This document shows positions 1 through 9,459 of a stretch of 64,000 nucleotides of DNA, one piece after another. Each line of letters opens with the position of its first letter. Position 1 is the first letter of the stretch. The stretch is from Senegalia massiliensis (GTDB taxonomy: Bacteria > Bacillota > Clostridia > Tissierellales > SIT17): positions 186,001-250,000 of the forward strand of contig NZ_QXXA01000001.1 of assembly GCF_009911265.1 (NCBI RefSeq), written 5' to 3'. The notes below the pieces were generated by a model. The model searched no databases and had not been told where the DNA came from. It saw only the letters and a program-made list of their open reading frames with translations. A program made the translations under genes and the position numbers.

Positions 1-63
1 TAATAAATTACTTTTTCTTTTATTGAAAGTATAAGAGAATAGATTAGTTACAAAGAATAATAA

Positions 64-183
64 ACAACTAAGTTTTTAATTAAATATATAGTAGGTAGAT
101 ATAATTTTAATCCTGAAGATGAAGAAATTAATGACATCAAATTTATTAAGAAAGAAAAATTTGTAGAATATAATAAACTATAG
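64..183 (+). pseudogene. C-terminal remnant of an unidentified gene (Nudix-like tail possible)
   Basis: An open frame of 39 residues runs from just after a stop at 61 to a stop at 181-183. It has no start codon or ribosome binding site. The acidic stretch NPEDEEIND followed by KFIKKEKFVEYNKL resembles the last helix and strand of Nudix or similar small enzymes, but this is only an impression. I see it as the orphan 3' end of a gene whose front half is lost or lies outside the window. Confidence 0.3.
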
Positions 184-226
184 TGATGTTATACTAAATT
201 TTAAGAATAAAAAGGAGAAAGCAAAT

Positions 227-1300
227 ATGTTTAAAGAAGAACTTGTTAGATTACTTAATGAAAAAAGTAATAATAATGAATTTAGTGGAGTTGTTTTAAT
301 AAAAAAATCAGATAAAGAAATATTTTCTGGATCATATGGATATGCAAATAGAAGCTGGGGTATTAAAAATTCAATAGAAACAAGGTTTAGAGTAGGTTCT
401 ATATCAAAGATGTTTACAGCAGTAGCAATTATACAACTAATAGAAAATGAAAAACTTAATTTTGATACAAGTGTTGTTAAATATTTGGAATTAGATGATA
501 CAAAAATACCTGAAGGAGTAACTATACATAATTTATTAACACATACATCGGGTATAGCTGACTACTTCGATGAAAATGGAAGTGATTATGAATGGGAGAA
601 ACTTTGGTCTGAAAAACCTATTTATAGTTTTAAAAAGTTATCTGATTATATTCAATTATTTGCTTATGATGAACCTATATATAACGTTGGAGAAAAGTTT
701 CAATATAATGGAGCAGGATATATTTTGTTAGGGCTTATTATAGAAAAAGCATCAGGAGTATCATATTTTGATTATGTAAGAAAGAATATATTTTCTAAAT
801 TAAATATGAATGATACAGATTTTATAAGCTTAGATGAAGTATATGATAATGTGGCAGAAGGTTATGAGCCTATAGAAATTGAAGAAGATAACATGGTTCT
901 TTGGAAGAAAAATATTTACACAGCTACTCCTGTGCCAGCTTCTGATGGTGGTGCAACATCAACTGCATATGACCTTATAAATTTTGTACAATCTCTAAGA
1001 ACTACAAAAATACTAGGAGAAGATATGACTAATAAGATTCTTATGCCACATGTATTAGATGAAGGTTCAAATGGATTTAGAGATTATGTATGGAAATATG
1101 GATATGGAAATTGGTTTATTTTGGATAAAGACAACAATGTAATTCGTGGTGGACATACTGGAGAAGAGTATGGAGTTAGTTGTAGATTATATTATTATCC
1201 ATTCTTTAATATTGATGTTGTCATACTAGGAAATCAAGGGTGGTGTGCAGGGTCTCTTGGATGGGATATTCATGACATGATTATAAAAAGTAAACTATAG
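227..1300 (+). CDS. Serine hydrolase, class C beta-lactamase / penicillin-binding-protein fold
   Basis: 357 residues, preceded by a good ribosome binding site (AAAGGAGA). The SxxK catalytic motif is seen as S58-I-S-K61, followed by the usual hydrophobic helix. The second motif, normally YxN, reads Y160-N-G162, so the asparagine seems replaced by glycine. A third motif, H310-T-G312, fits the KTG/HTG box. There is no signal peptide, so the protein is probably cytoplasmic. Members of this family (Pfam Beta-lactamase, PF00144) include esterases, D-aminopeptidases and resistance enzymes; the substrate cannot be read from sequence. It stands alone, with no operon partner. Family assignment is firm, reaction is not. 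Confidence 0.85.
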   Translation: MFKEELVRLLNEKSNNNEFSGVVLIKKSDKEIFSGSYGYANRSWGIKNSIETRFRVGSISKMFTAVAIIQLIENEKLNFDTSVVKYLELDDTKIPEGVTIHNLLTHTSGIADYFDENGSDYEWEKLWSEKPIYSFKKLSDYIQLFAYDEPIYNVGEKFQYNGAGYILLGLIIEKASGVSYFDYVRKNIFSKLNMNDTDFISLDEVYDNVAEGYEPIEIEEDNMVLWKKNIYTATPVPASDGGATSTAYDLINFVQSLRTTKILGEDMTNKILMPHVLDEGSNGFRDYVWKYGYGNWFILDKDNNVIRGGHTGEEYGVSCRLYYYPFFNIDVVILGNQGWCAGSLGWDIHDMIIKSKL

Positions 1301-1571
1301 ATCAATTATCATTTCATGTCAATAACATTATCGTTGTATTGCAAAGATACATGCTGTATGTTAAAATTTAAATAATCATTGTGAAAATGAGTGAAATTAT
1401 TACATAAATAGTAAACTTTCAATTATTAAATAGATAAATCTTGAAAATATAAACAAAGTTAGATACAATTCTAGTTATAAGAAGAATTTAAGTACTATTA
1501 CTAAATCTTCTAACCCTAGAGCTAATTTTAATGGTAGGGTTTGTATATTAAATTGTAAAGGAGAAAATATT

Positions 1572-2285
1572 ATGATACCAACACCACATATTGAAGCAAA
1601 AAATAAGAATGAAATTGCAAAAACTGTTTTGATGCCAGGGGATCCCTTGAGAGCAAAGTTTATAGCAGATACATTTTTAGAAGATGTAAAGCAGTTTAAT
1701 GGAGTACGAAATGTTTTGGGATATACTGGTACTTACAAAGGAAGAAGAATTTCCGTTATGGCAAGTGGCATGGGGATGCCTAGTATAGGGATTTACTCCT
1801 ATGAGCTTTATAAATTTTATGATGTAGAAAATATTATTCGAATTGGATCTTGTGGAGGTTATACTCCAGATGTAAAATTATATGATGTAATATTAGCAAA
1901 GGATGCTTGGAGTGAATCTAGTTATGCTAAAGTACAAGGTGGTTATGAAAGTGACACTATTGAAGGTACTCCAGAATTAAACCAGCGTCTTGTAAAGTAT
2001 GCAAATGAATTAGGAATTCCAATGCATATAGAAAGAATTCATTCTTCTGATGTTTTTTATAGACAAAATTTTGAAGAATATAAAGAGATTTATAATAAGT
2101 ATGGCTGTGTAGCTGTAGAGATGGAAGCTTTTTCTCTTTTCCATAATGCAAAAGTACTTGGAAAAAAAGCAGCATGTTTACTTACTGTATCTGACAATTT
2201 AGAAACTAAAGAAGAAACAACTTCTGAAGAAAGGCAAAATGCATTCACTAATATGATGAAAATTGCTCTAGAAATGGCAGAATAG
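1572..2285 (+). CDS. deoD: Purine nucleoside phosphorylase, DeoD type
   Basis: 237 residues, the standard length for the hexameric DeoD family. It catalyses reversible phosphorolysis of (deoxy)purine nucleosides to the base and (deoxy)ribose 1-phosphate in purine salvage. Visible motifs are the phosphate-binding GDPLR (23-27), the GSCGG loop (92-96), VEMEA of the ribose site (182-186) and the catalytic Asp in SDN (207-209). A ribosome binding site AAAGGAGA precedes the ATG and a strong terminator follows, so it is a single-gene unit. The upstream 270 bases contain only a weak AACCCT/AGGGTT inverted repeat. Confidence 0.95.
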   Translation: MIPTPHIEAKNKNEIAKTVLMPGDPLRAKFIADTFLEDVKQFNGVRNVLGYTGTYKGRRISVMASGMGMPSIGIYSYELYKFYDVENIIRIGSCGGYTPDVKLYDVILAKDAWSESSYAKVQGGYESDTIEGTPELNQRLVKYANELGIPMHIERIHSSDVFYRQNFEEYKEIYNKYGCVAVEMEAFSLFHNAKVLGKKAACLLTVSDNLETKEETTSEERQNAFTNMMKIALEMAE

Positions 2286-2295
2286 AAAAAACATG

Positions 2296-2330
2296 GGAGA
2301 AGAAGTTTATCAATTAACTTCTTCTCCTTT
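2296..2330 (+). terminator. Rho-independent terminator of deoD
   Basis: A perfect 12-bp stem GGAGAAGAAGTT / AACTTCTTCTCC with a short AT loop is followed by TTT. It begins about 10 bases after the deoD stop codon. Confidence 0.85.
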
Positions 2331-2415
2331 TAAATTTATTTAAGGGGGTGATGAAGAAGTAATAAGATGCTTATATAAAATAAATTAATATGTATATGGG
2401 GGAGTGTATCAAAAG

Positions 2416-4425
2416 ATGAAGAAATTAAATTTAAAACTAAAGAGCAGATTAGTAATTATGTTAGTATTAGTAGCTCTTATACCTACTTTAGTTTTAACGG
2501 GGATTAATTACTATGAGCAAAGAAATATGATTAATGGAAACATTACAGAAAACAGTAAAAATGTGAATGAAAATCTAAAAGAAAGAATAGATTATTTTTT
2601 AAACGAAAATACAAAACTTTTAGAATACTTAGCTAGTGATGAACGGGTTCATGAAATGGATCCTTTAGAACTTAAAAAAATTTTTGGCGAATTTCAGAAG
2701 AATTATCCATCTTATGAATTTATATATGTAACAGATGCAGATGGTATGTTAAAAGCAAGTACTAGTGATGTATCTGTAGAAGATTATAGTGAGTATGACT
2801 ATAGCGATGGAGAATGGTACATAGATGCAAAAAATGGAGAAAATCATATTTCAGAATCTACATACATATCTAGTTTAACTAATAATCCTTGCATAACGGT
2901 TGCAGTACCTATTATAAGAAATGGTGAAACTATAGGTGTACTTGGAGGAGATATCAATCTAAATGGATTACAAGAAATTGTATCAAGTATTAAAATTGGA
3001 AATGAAGGATATGGATATCTAGTGGATGCATCAGGAACATATATTGCACATCCTGATTTTGAAGAAAAAGTTTTAAATGGGGAAAGTGGAGCAGAAAATC
3101 CAGCAGTTAAGGATGCATTAAAGGGCATTAACGATACAAAAGTATACACTAATGAAAGTAATGTGGATATGTTTAGTTCAACAAATTTTATAGAAAAAAC
3201 TTCATGGGGAGTTGTTACAGAACAACCACATCAACAAGCTTTTTCTGAACTGAATAGTTTATTATTAAATAGTCTTATATTAATTTCAATAGTAACTGGT
3301 ATTGTTATTTTAATCGCACTATTAGTAGCAAAAAATATTGCAAATCCAATTACAAAGTTATCAGAAATGATTGAAAGATTATCTAAATATGATTTAACAT
3401 TTGTTAAAGATAGCAAAACTGAGAAATATTTAAATAGAAAAGATGAGATAGGTACAATATCTAAAGCTCTTGGAACAATGCAGAGAAATTTTATTACTTT
3501 AATTAGAAATATATCTGATATGTCTCAGCAAGTTGCATCATCATCTGAAGAATTAACAGCAACAAGTCAGCAATCATCAGTAGCAGCTGAAGAAGTGGCG
3601 AAAACTATAGAAGAAATAGCTAATGGAGCTAATGAACAAGCAAAAAATACAGATAATGGAGCAGGAAATATTAATAAATTAGGACACTTGATAGAACAGA
3701 ATCAGGTATATATAAGTGATTTAAATGATTCTACTAAGGAAGTACATACATTAAAAAATGAAGGAATTGAAAGTCTAAAGGATCTTACGAAGAGGACAGA
3801 ACAAAGTAACTTATTATCTAAAGAAGTAAATCAAGTTATTGTAAAAACTAATGAAAGTGCAGGTAAAATAGAAAGTGCTAGCCAAATGATTAAAAATATA
3901 GCTGACCAGACTAATCTTTTAGCCCTTAATGCAGCAATAGAAGCAGCTAGAGCAGGGGAAGCAGGGAGAGGCTTTGCAGTGGTAGCAGATGAAATAAGAA
4001 AGTTAGCAGAGGAATCAACTGTATTTACAGAAGAAATCACTAGTATCATTGAGGAATTAATTGGAAAAACATCAGATGCAGTCGGTAAAATGAAGGAATC
4101 TGGAGAAATAATGAATGCTCAATCAGAAAGTGTAAAAATTACTAATTTAAAATTTGAAGGAATTAATGAGGCAATTGAAAGAATGGAATATGTAATAAAA
4201 AATATTAATTATTCAGGAAGAGAAATGGAAGAAAAGAAAGTAGAGATTATAGGAATGATAGAGAATTTATCAGCTATATCACAGGAAAATGCAGCAGGTA
4301 CTGAAGAGGCTTCTGCATCAATAGAAGAGCAAACAGCATCTATAGAGGAAATAGCAACAGCTAGTCAGTCTTTAGCAAAATTAGCAACAGAAATGCAAGA
4401 AAATATTTTAAAGTTTAAAATATAG
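2416..4425 (+). CDS. Methyl-accepting chemotaxis protein with dCache-type sensor
   Basis: 669 residues from ATG 2416. A GTG at 2404 is in frame but abuts the GGGGGAG ribosome binding site (2397-2403), so the ATG 12 bases downstream is preferred. Layout: transmembrane helix at about 10-30, an extracytoplasmic double-Cache-like domain at about 35-275, a second helix at about 284-304, a HAMP segment, and a long cytoplasmic coiled coil with the conserved hairpin tip ([19 protein letters not shown], near 497-515). It senses a small ligand outside and controls CheA. The cache pocket keeps a WY pair (residues 134-135) but lacks the arginine of the amino-acid-binding motif, so the ligand is unknown. 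No other chemotaxis gene is nearby. Confidence 0.93.
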   Translation: MKKLNLKLKSRLVIMLVLVALIPTLVLTGINYYEQRNMINGNITENSKNVNENLKERIDYFLNENTKLLEYLASDERVHEMDPLELKKIFGEFQKNYPSYEFIYVTDADGMLKASTSDVSVEDYSEYDYSDGEWYIDAKNGENHISESTYISSLTNNPCITVAVPIIRNGETIGVLGGDINLNGLQEIVSSIKIGNEGYGYLVDASGTYIAHPDFEEKVLNGESGAENPAVKDALKGINDTKVYTNESNVDMFSSTNFIEKTSWGVVTEQPHQQAFSELNSLLLNSLILISIVTGIVILIALLVAKNIANPITKLSEMIERLSKYDLTFVKDSKTEKYLNRKDEIGTISKALGTMQRNFITLIRNISDMSQQVASSSEELTATSQQSSVAAEEVAKTIEEIANGANEQAKNTDNGAGNINKLGHLIEQNQVYISDLNDSTKEVHTLKNEGIESLKDLTKRTEQSNLLSKEVNQVIVKTNESAGKIESASQMIKNIADQTNLLALNAAIEAARAGEAGRGFAVVADEIRKLAEESTVFTEEITSIIEELIGKTSDAVGKMKESGEIMNAQSESVKITNLKFEGINEAIERMEYVIKNINYSGREMEEKKVEIIGMIENLSAISQENAAGTEEASASIEEQTASIEEIATASQSLAKLATEMQENILKFKI

Positions 4426-4440
4426 AATAAATAAAATTTT

Positions 4441-4475
4441 AAAGAGGATATCCTAGTATTAGGGTATCCTCTTTA
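4441..4475 (+). terminator. Terminator of the chemoreceptor gene
   Basis: The stem AAAGAGGATA / TATCCTCTTT encloses a nested CCT..AGG pair and lies immediately after the stop codon at 4423-4425. Confidence 0.8.
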
Positions 4476-4613
4476 AAATATCTAAAAGAAGGAATTTAGA
4501 TAAATTTGTAGAAATATAATATAGAGTATTTTTCTGAAAATAATGAAATATAGAAAATAAATTTTTTTGAAATTATATTATATAAAAATTAAAAGGAAGA
4601 AGGAATAATTAAA

Positions 4614-5084
4614 GTGTTAAAGGTAAACTTTTATGAATTAAATACAGTTGAAGATAGCAAACTTAAATTTGCAGTTATTATGTCAAGATATAAAGATAAA
4701 TGGATATTTGTAAGACATAAGGAAAGATTAAGTTGGGAAATTCCAGGTGGTCATAGAGAAGAAAATGAAAATATCAATTACACAGCTTCAAGAGAATTGA
4801 TTGAAGAAACAGGAGCAAAAGATTTTAATCTTATTCCAGTTTGTATATATTCAGTATCTAGAAAGGAAGTTGAATCTTTTGGGCAATTATTTTACTCAAA
4901 TGTAGAATCTCTTGGTAAATTACCAAATTCTGAAATTGGAGAAGTCAAACCTTTTGATACTATACCCAAAACATTAACTTATCCATTAATTCAGCCTTAT
5001 TTATATCAAAAAATTAATGAATTTTTTATATCAAGGGAGGAGTATAATGTCTCAAACTATGGATGGCAAAAAGATAAATTTTAA
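4614..5084 (+). CDS. Nudix hydrolase
   Basis: 156 residues, starting at GTG 4614 behind AAGGAAGAAGGAA. The Nudix box GX5EX7REUXEEXGU is complete (G46 to A68: GGHREEN-E, then R60-E-L-I-E-E-T-G). Such enzymes cleave nucleoside diphosphates linked to another group, often damaged nucleotides or sugar nucleotides; the substrate is unknown. The 3' end overlaps the next gene by 38 bases, so the two are translated as a unit. A weak sigma-H-like promoter (AAGGAATT then TAGAAATA with an 11-base gap, 4488-4516) lies about 100 bases upstream. Confidence 0.9.
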   Translation: MLKVNFYELNTVEDSKLKFAVIMSRYKDKWIFVRHKERLSWEIPGGHREENENINYTASRELIEETGAKDFNLIPVCIYSVSRKEVESFGQLFYSNVESLGKLPNSEIGEVKPFDTIPKTLTYPLIQPYLYQKINEFFISREEYNVSNYGWQKDKF

Positions 5085-5814
5085 AAACTCTAGAGGATTG
5101 AAAATTGTTGCAAATTTATATAGAGCTGATTCAAATATTATAATCATAATGGCTCATGGATTTACTAATGATAAATCATCAAATGGTAGATTTGATGATT
5201 TGGCAGAAGCTTTAAACAAAGTTGGGTATGATGTTTTAGCAATAGATTTTAGTGGATGTGGAGAAAGTGACGACAATTCTATAACTTTAACAAATCAAGT
5301 GGATGACTTAAATTCTGCTATTCAATTTGCTTTAGGGAAAGGATATAAAAAAATAGGATTGTTTGGAAATAGCTTTGGAACTTTGGCATGTTTAAAAAAC
5401 TATAGAAAAGAAGTAATAACAATGGTTTTAGTTGGAGCATTAACAGATAGTATGCAATATGATTGGAATGATTATTTTTCCAAAAAACAGTTAGATAATT
5501 TACATAAACAAGGTTTCTTTTATTTTTGCACAAATAGAAAACATAAAATTACTAATCAGACTTTGATGGATTTTGAGCAAATCAATCAAAAGGATTTATT
5601 TAGAAATGTTGACTGTCCTATATTAATTATTCATGGAGACAATATCAAGGATCAAGAAGAGTTACAGTTGTTAGAAAGGTCACAAAAAGCAATAAATACA
5701 ATAATAGATAACTCAAAACTTGAAATTGTTAAGGGATCAAAACATGGTATGAGAAAAGATTGGGATAAAGTTATTGATATTACTTGTAAGTGGTATAGTA
5801 AATATATATATTAA
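5047..5814 (+). CDS. Alpha/beta hydrolase
   Basis: 255 residues from ATG 5047, chosen because GGGAGGAG sits just upstream, inside the end of the Nudix gene; an ATG at 5017 has no such site. The oxyanion motif HGFT (37-40), nucleophile elbow G-N-S109-F-G, acid in HGD198 and histidine H233 (KGSKHG) form a complete Ser-Asp-His triad. It is most like cytoplasmic serine aminopeptidase/esterase-type hydrolases. The 38-base overlap with the Nudix gene suggests translational coupling. Substrate unknown. Confidence 0.9.
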   Translation: MSQTMDGKKINFKNSRGLKIVANLYRADSNIIIIMAHGFTNDKSSNGRFDDLAEALNKVGYDVLAIDFSGCGESDDNSITLTNQVDDLNSAIQFALGKGYKKIGLFGNSFGTLACLKNYRKEVITMVLVGALTDSMQYDWNDYFSKKQLDNLHKQGFFYFCTNRKHKITNQTLMDFEQINQKDLFRNVDCPILIIHGDNIKDQEELQLLERSQKAINTIIDNSKLEIVKGSKHGMRKDWDKVIDITCKWYSKYIY

Positions 5815-5943
5815 GATTTATTGATTTAAAGAGTAAAGTTGGAATAATTAGAGGAAGATTTATATGTACATAGTGTTAATTTACTAGAAATTTGATTTAG
5901 TATTCTTAGTAATTTTTTCAAAAGGGTCAAGGGAGTGATTATA

Positions 5944-6699
5944 ATGAACTATAACAATTTGAAAGAAGAATGGAAAAAAGAAGAACAATATACATTTAAG
6001 GGCTGGGACTTTTCCCATATTGATGCAAGATATGAAGAAGAGAAACTTCCTTGGAATTATAAAGAAATTATATTAAAGTATGTTAATCCTTCTCATAGAT
6101 TATTAGATATGGGTACTGGTGGTGGAGAATTTTTATTAACTTTAAATCACCCTTATGAATTAACAAGTGTTACAGAAGCATATCCACCAAATGTAGAATT
6201 ATGTAAAAAGAAATTATCTTCATTAGGAATAGAAGTAAAACAGATAATAGAAGATAGTAATATTCCTTATGTGGATAATAATTTTGATATTGTTATTAAT
6301 AAACATGAGGCTTTTGATATGAATGAAGTAAAAAGAATATTAAAAAAAGATGGTTTTTTTATAACACAGCAGGTTGGAGGGAAAAATAATAATGATTTAT
6401 CATATAAATTAATTGATGGTTTAGAGCATCAATACTTAAATCATGACTTAGAAAATAATATTAAAATATTAAAAGATGCTGGTTTTGAAATATTATTCTC
6501 TCATGAATATTTTCCAAAAAGTAAGTTCTATGATATAGGAGCACTAGTTTATTTTGCTAAGATTATTGAGTGGGAGTTTCCTAATTTTTCAGTTGATTCT
6601 TGCTTTCAGAACTTATGTAAACTAAAAAAAGAGTTAGATGAAAAAGGTTATATTGTTGGAACAGAACATAGGTTTATGATAGTTGCAAAAAAACAATAA
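5944..6699 (+). CDS. Class I SAM-dependent methyltransferase
   Basis: 251 residues from ATG 5944; an in-frame GTG at 5935 overlaps the AGGGAG ribosome binding site and is less likely. Motif I of the Rossmann fold reads LLDMGTGGGEF, with an acidic residue at the end of the second strand (VTEAYPPN). The NKHEAFDMNEV stretch corresponds to the post-fourth-strand region, and a C-terminal half of about 110 residues probably shapes the substrate site. Substrate unknown. A perfect terminator follows, so it is monocistronic. Confidence 0.85.
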   Translation: MNYNNLKEEWKKEEQYTFKGWDFSHIDARYEEEKLPWNYKEIILKYVNPSHRLLDMGTGGGEFLLTLNHPYELTSVTEAYPPNVELCKKKLSSLGIEVKQIIEDSNIPYVDNNFDIVINKHEAFDMNEVKRILKKDGFFITQQVGGKNNNDLSYKLIDGLEHQYLNHDLENNIKILKDAGFEILFSHEYFPKSKFYDIGALVYFAKIIEWEFPNFSVDSCFQNLCKLKKELDEKGYIVGTEHRFMIVAKKQ

Positions 6700-6732
6700 A
6701 AATATAGTAATAGTAACTTATATTGTTACATA

Positions 6733-6765
6733 AAATCTCTTAAATAATTATTTAAGAGATTTTTT
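6733..6765 (+). terminator. Terminator after the methyltransferase gene
   Basis: Perfect 13-bp stem AAATCTCTTAAAT / ATTTAAGAGATTT with a 4-base AT loop and a T run into 6765. Confidence 0.88.
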
Positions 6766-6797
6766 ATATATAGTATATACCTAATTGATTAAATATG

Positions 6798-6806
6798 TGC
6801 TATACT
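6798..6806 (+). promoter_or_regulatory. Extended -10 promoter for the DegV gene
   Basis: TGCTATACT has the TGn extension joined to a good -10 hexamer, 68 bases before the DegV start codon. No clear -35 is present, as is usual for extended -10 promoters. Confidence 0.4.
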
Positions 6807-6823
6807 AGTAAAAACAAATATAT

Positions 6824-6840
6824 TGTAGAAATTTGACGAA
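6824..6840 (+). promoter_or_regulatory. Possible tandem Spo0A boxes
   Basis: TGTAGAA (6824-6830) and TGACGAA (6834-6840) lie 10 bases apart start to start, just downstream of the -10. The second fits the Spo0A box core TGNCGAA exactly, the first with one change. If they are real, their position past the start of transcription suggests repression. This is inference from motif only. Confidence 0.25.
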
Positions 6841-6873
6841 TGATAAAATATTAAAATATAAGGTGGGATAAAT

Positions 6874-7803
6874 ATGATTAAGATTATGGCAGATTCCACA
6901 TGTGATCTATCTAAAGAGATAATTGATAATTATAATATAGGAGTTGCGCCTCTTAATATTATTATTAAAGGAAAGAGTTATAAAGATAAGATAGATATTC
7001 AGCCAGATGAATTTTATAAAGTACAAAGATCTCTAGATAAAAATCCAACTACATCAATGCCTAGCCCAGAAGAATATTTAAAAATTATAGATAGAGCAGT
7101 TAAAGATGGATATACTGAAATATTATGTATTTGTATGTCTAGTGGAACAAGTGGCTCATATCAGTCTGCTGTTATAGCAAAAGATTATTATTATGAAAAT
7201 AATAAAGATTCTAATATTAAAATACACGTAGTAGACTCTTTATCTATGAGTCATGGAAGTGGTTGGTTAATAGTAAAATCTGATGAATTACTTGAAGAAG
7301 GTTATAGTTTTGACCAAATAATAGAGTTCAATGAAAATCATAAAACCCGAGTTAAGCACTTTCTTTGTGTAGATGACTTAGATAATTTAATAAAAAGTGG
7401 TAGATTAACTAATGTCAGTGCATTAATTGGTAAAGTCTTAAGAGTTAAACCTATAATGTCCATGAAAAATGGTAAAGGAGCAATAGTATCTAAAGTAAGA
7501 GGAAAAAATAAAGCATTAAATTATTATATAGATGAGTTTACAAGAAGAGTAGATAAAGATATTACAGATTTCATTATTATTGGTTATACTACAGATATAA
7601 ATATAGCTAGTAATTTACAAGAAAAAATTAAGAAGGAAACAGATTTTGATGGAGAAATTTATATAATGCAAATGGGGGCAGCGGTAGGAACTCATGTAGG
7701 ATCTGGAGGATTATCTATGTTTTTTGTAGAAAAAGAAAAAATGAAAGATGGATTGCTAAAAAATAAAATAAGAACTATAAAAGAAAAAAGATTGCAAAAA
7801 TAA
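6874..7803 (+). CDS. DegV family fatty-acid-binding protein (FakB-like)
   Basis: 309 residues with ribosome binding site AAGGTGGGA. The N-terminus MIKIMADSTCDLS is the DegV signature, TTSMPSPEEY matches the conserved TSQPS-type segment, and SSGTSGSYQSA is the fatty-acid head-group loop. The family binds one fatty acid and, in Firmicutes, presents it to the FakA kinase for phosphorylation in phospholipid synthesis. No fakA lies in this window, so the partner must be elsewhere. It is slightly longer than the usual 280 residues. It has its own terminator. Confidence 0.93.
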   Translation: MIKIMADSTCDLSKEIIDNYNIGVAPLNIIIKGKSYKDKIDIQPDEFYKVQRSLDKNPTTSMPSPEEYLKIIDRAVKDGYTEILCICMSSGTSGSYQSAVIAKDYYYENNKDSNIKIHVVDSLSMSHGSGWLIVKSDELLEEGYSFDQIIEFNENHKTRVKHFLCVDDLDNLIKSGRLTNVSALIGKVLRVKPIMSMKNGKGAIVSKVRGKNKALNYYIDEFTRRVDKDITDFIIIGYTTDINIASNLQEKIKKETDFDGEIYIMQMGAAVGTHVGSGGLSMFFVEKEKMKDGLLKNKIRTIKEKRLQK

Positions 7804-7846
7804 GTTTATATAAAAATAGAAAATAGATTAGTAAAGATATATGTGT

Positions 7847-7892
7847 AAAGGACCAGAGATATTATAAATAATAAACTATCTCTGGTCCTTTT
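7847..7892 (+). terminator. Terminator after the DegV gene
   Basis: Stem AAAGGACCAGAGATA / TATCTCTGGTCCTTT (15 bp) with an AT loop and trailing T bases. Confidence 0.88.
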
Positions 7893-7900
7893 GTAATAAA

Positions 7901-7929
7901 AAAGGATTTTGTAAAGATATATAGAATAA
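7901..7929 (+). promoter_or_regulatory. Sigma-H-type promoter of the LD-carboxypeptidase gene
   Basis: AAAGGATTT (-35) and ATAGAATAA (-10), 11 bases apart, match the Bacillus sigma-H consensus RnAGGAWWW-N11/12-RnnGAATWW at every defined position. It lies between the DegV terminator and the gene at 8012, leaving an 82-base leader. A near-identical element is at 11054-11082. Confidence 0.65.
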
Positions 7930-8011
7930 ATTATGATAAAGGTTAATTGAATATTTAATAGTAAAATAAAGTTTTTATACAAATAGATATTAAGTAACGG
8001 GGGTAAAATAA

Positions 8012-9004
8012 ATGATAAAAAAACTAAAAAGAGGAGATACAATTGGATTTTTCTCACCATCAACACCTATTACTGCATTGTGCCCTAATAGATTTAACAG
8101 AAGTAAAAAATTTCTTGAAAATAAAGGATTTAAATTAAAAGCTGGAAATTTAACAGATAAAAAAGACTTTTATAGGTCTGGTAGTATAAAAGATAGAGCA
8201 GAAGAATTAAATCAGTTAATAAGAGACCCAGAAGTAAGATGCATTATTTCTACAATAGGTGGAATGAATTCAAATTCAATAGTACCATATATAGACTATG
8301 AATCTTTAAAAAAAGATCCTAAAATAATTATAGGATATTCTGATATGACAGCAATATTATTTGCTATTTATGCTAAAACTGGAATAACTACTTTTTATGG
8401 GCCAGCATTAGTAGCTTCATTTGGAGAAATAGAACCTTTTAATGAACTGAATTTTAAATATTTTGAAGATATTTTAGTTAAAGAAATTAATATACCTTAT
8501 AATTATAAAGTGCCAAAAATGTGGACTGAGGAATATATAGATTGGGAAAGTCAAAATAGAAGCAAAAAATCAAATAAAAATGAGTGGATAACTATAAATA
8601 AAGGAAAGATTAAAGGTAGATTAATAATAGGGAACTTGAATACAATGGCAGGTATATGGGGAAGTGAATACATGCCTGAAATTAAAAAAGGAGACATATT
8701 GTTTATAGAAGATTCTTTAAAAGATGCTGAAACTATAGAGCGTTCATTTGCTATGCTAAAAGCCAATAATATATTTGATAAGATAGGTGGATTGATACTA
8801 GGAAAGCATGAACTTTTTGAAGATAGAGGAAGTAAAAGGAAGCCATATGAAATATTAGAAGAAGTAATAGGCAGATATAACTTTCCTTTTTTAGCTGAAG
8901 TAGATTGTAGTCATACACATCCAATGTTTACAATGCCAATAGGATCAATAATTGAATTAGATGCTACAGGTAAGTCAATTAATTTAATTAGTGAATATTT
9001 GTAG
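8012..9004 (+). CDS. LD-carboxypeptidase / MccF-like S66 peptidase
   Basis: 330 residues, standard for peptidase family S66. The catalytic triad is visible: Ser110 in GYSDMT, Glu233 in LFIEDS and His301 in DCSHTHPM. The N-terminus (GDTIGFFSPSTPI) is typical. Enzymes of the family either trim tetrapeptide stems during murein recycling (LdcA) or cleave microcin-C-like toxic adenylates (MccF); the long insert with WTEEYIDWE before the Glu is more common in the MccF branch. No signal peptide. The sigma-H-type promoter upstream suggests expression at the onset of stationary phase or sporulation. Confidence 0.9.
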   Translation: MIKKLKRGDTIGFFSPSTPITALCPNRFNRSKKFLENKGFKLKAGNLTDKKDFYRSGSIKDRAEELNQLIRDPEVRCIISTIGGMNSNSIVPYIDYESLKKDPKIIIGYSDMTAILFAIYAKTGITTFYGPALVASFGEIEPFNELNFKYFEDILVKEINIPYNYKVPKMWTEEYIDWESQNRSKKSNKNEWITINKGKIKGRLIIGNLNTMAGIWGSEYMPEIKKGDILFIEDSLKDAETIERSFAMLKANNIFDKIGGLILGKHELFEDRGSKRKPYEILEEVIGRYNFPFLAEVDCSHTHPMFTMPIGSIIELDATGKSINLISEYL

Positions 9005-9064
9005 AATAAATTTAGTTTAGATATGAGATTAATTAATTTTTAAAATAATAAAGAGGAGAAAACT

Positions 9065-9238
9065 ATGGATTTTCAAGTAATTGGACGTTTATTAGCCTTA
9101 TTATTTATATGGATAGTAATTACAAAGATATTTATAAAAATTTCAGGATATATTGGAGAGATATTAGGCATAGGAAAATTTTTTGTAAATCTATTTAAGA
9201 AAATAGAAAATAAACTTCCTAATAAAAGAAAAATATGA
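9065..9238 (+). CDS. Small single-span membrane protein
   Basis: 57 residues (MDFQVIGRLL start) with an excellent ribosome binding site AAAGAGGAGAAA. Residues about 5-25 form one hydrophobic helix and the C-terminal half is basic (KKIENKLPNKRK), which predicts the tail in the cytoplasm. Codon use is like that of its neighbours. It lies 60 bases after the LD-carboxypeptidase with no terminator between, so it is probably co-transcribed. No family recognised. Confidence 0.6.
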   Translation: MDFQVIGRLLALLFIWIVITKIFIKISGYIGEILGIGKFFVNLFKKIENKLPNKRKI

Positions 9239-9459
9239 TGAAAATAATAAAATTACTAAATTTGAAAATAATCACTTGATATATAACTATAAAGTTATTG
9301 ATGAAACTATAAATTTTATATTGCTTAATGAAATATATGAATAAAATTTTAATTATATGTATGATGTAATGAGCATGAAAACTAATTTAATAATATTTAG
9401 ATAAAATAAGTTTTAGAGATAGATAGTATATAAGTTAAATTAAGTTTTGGGGGGATGGA

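Noticed and set aside
1301-1571. AACCCT/AGGGTT inverted repeat before deoD as a purine riboswitch
   Set aside because: The conserved bases and three-way junction of a purine riboswitch are absent; the repeat is short and imperfect.
9207-9344. A 45-residue open frame after the small membrane gene (ending DETINFILLNEIYE)
   Set aside because: It has no start codon or ribosome binding site and begins inside the preceding gene in another frame. It could be a relic, but there is no recognisable family to support that.
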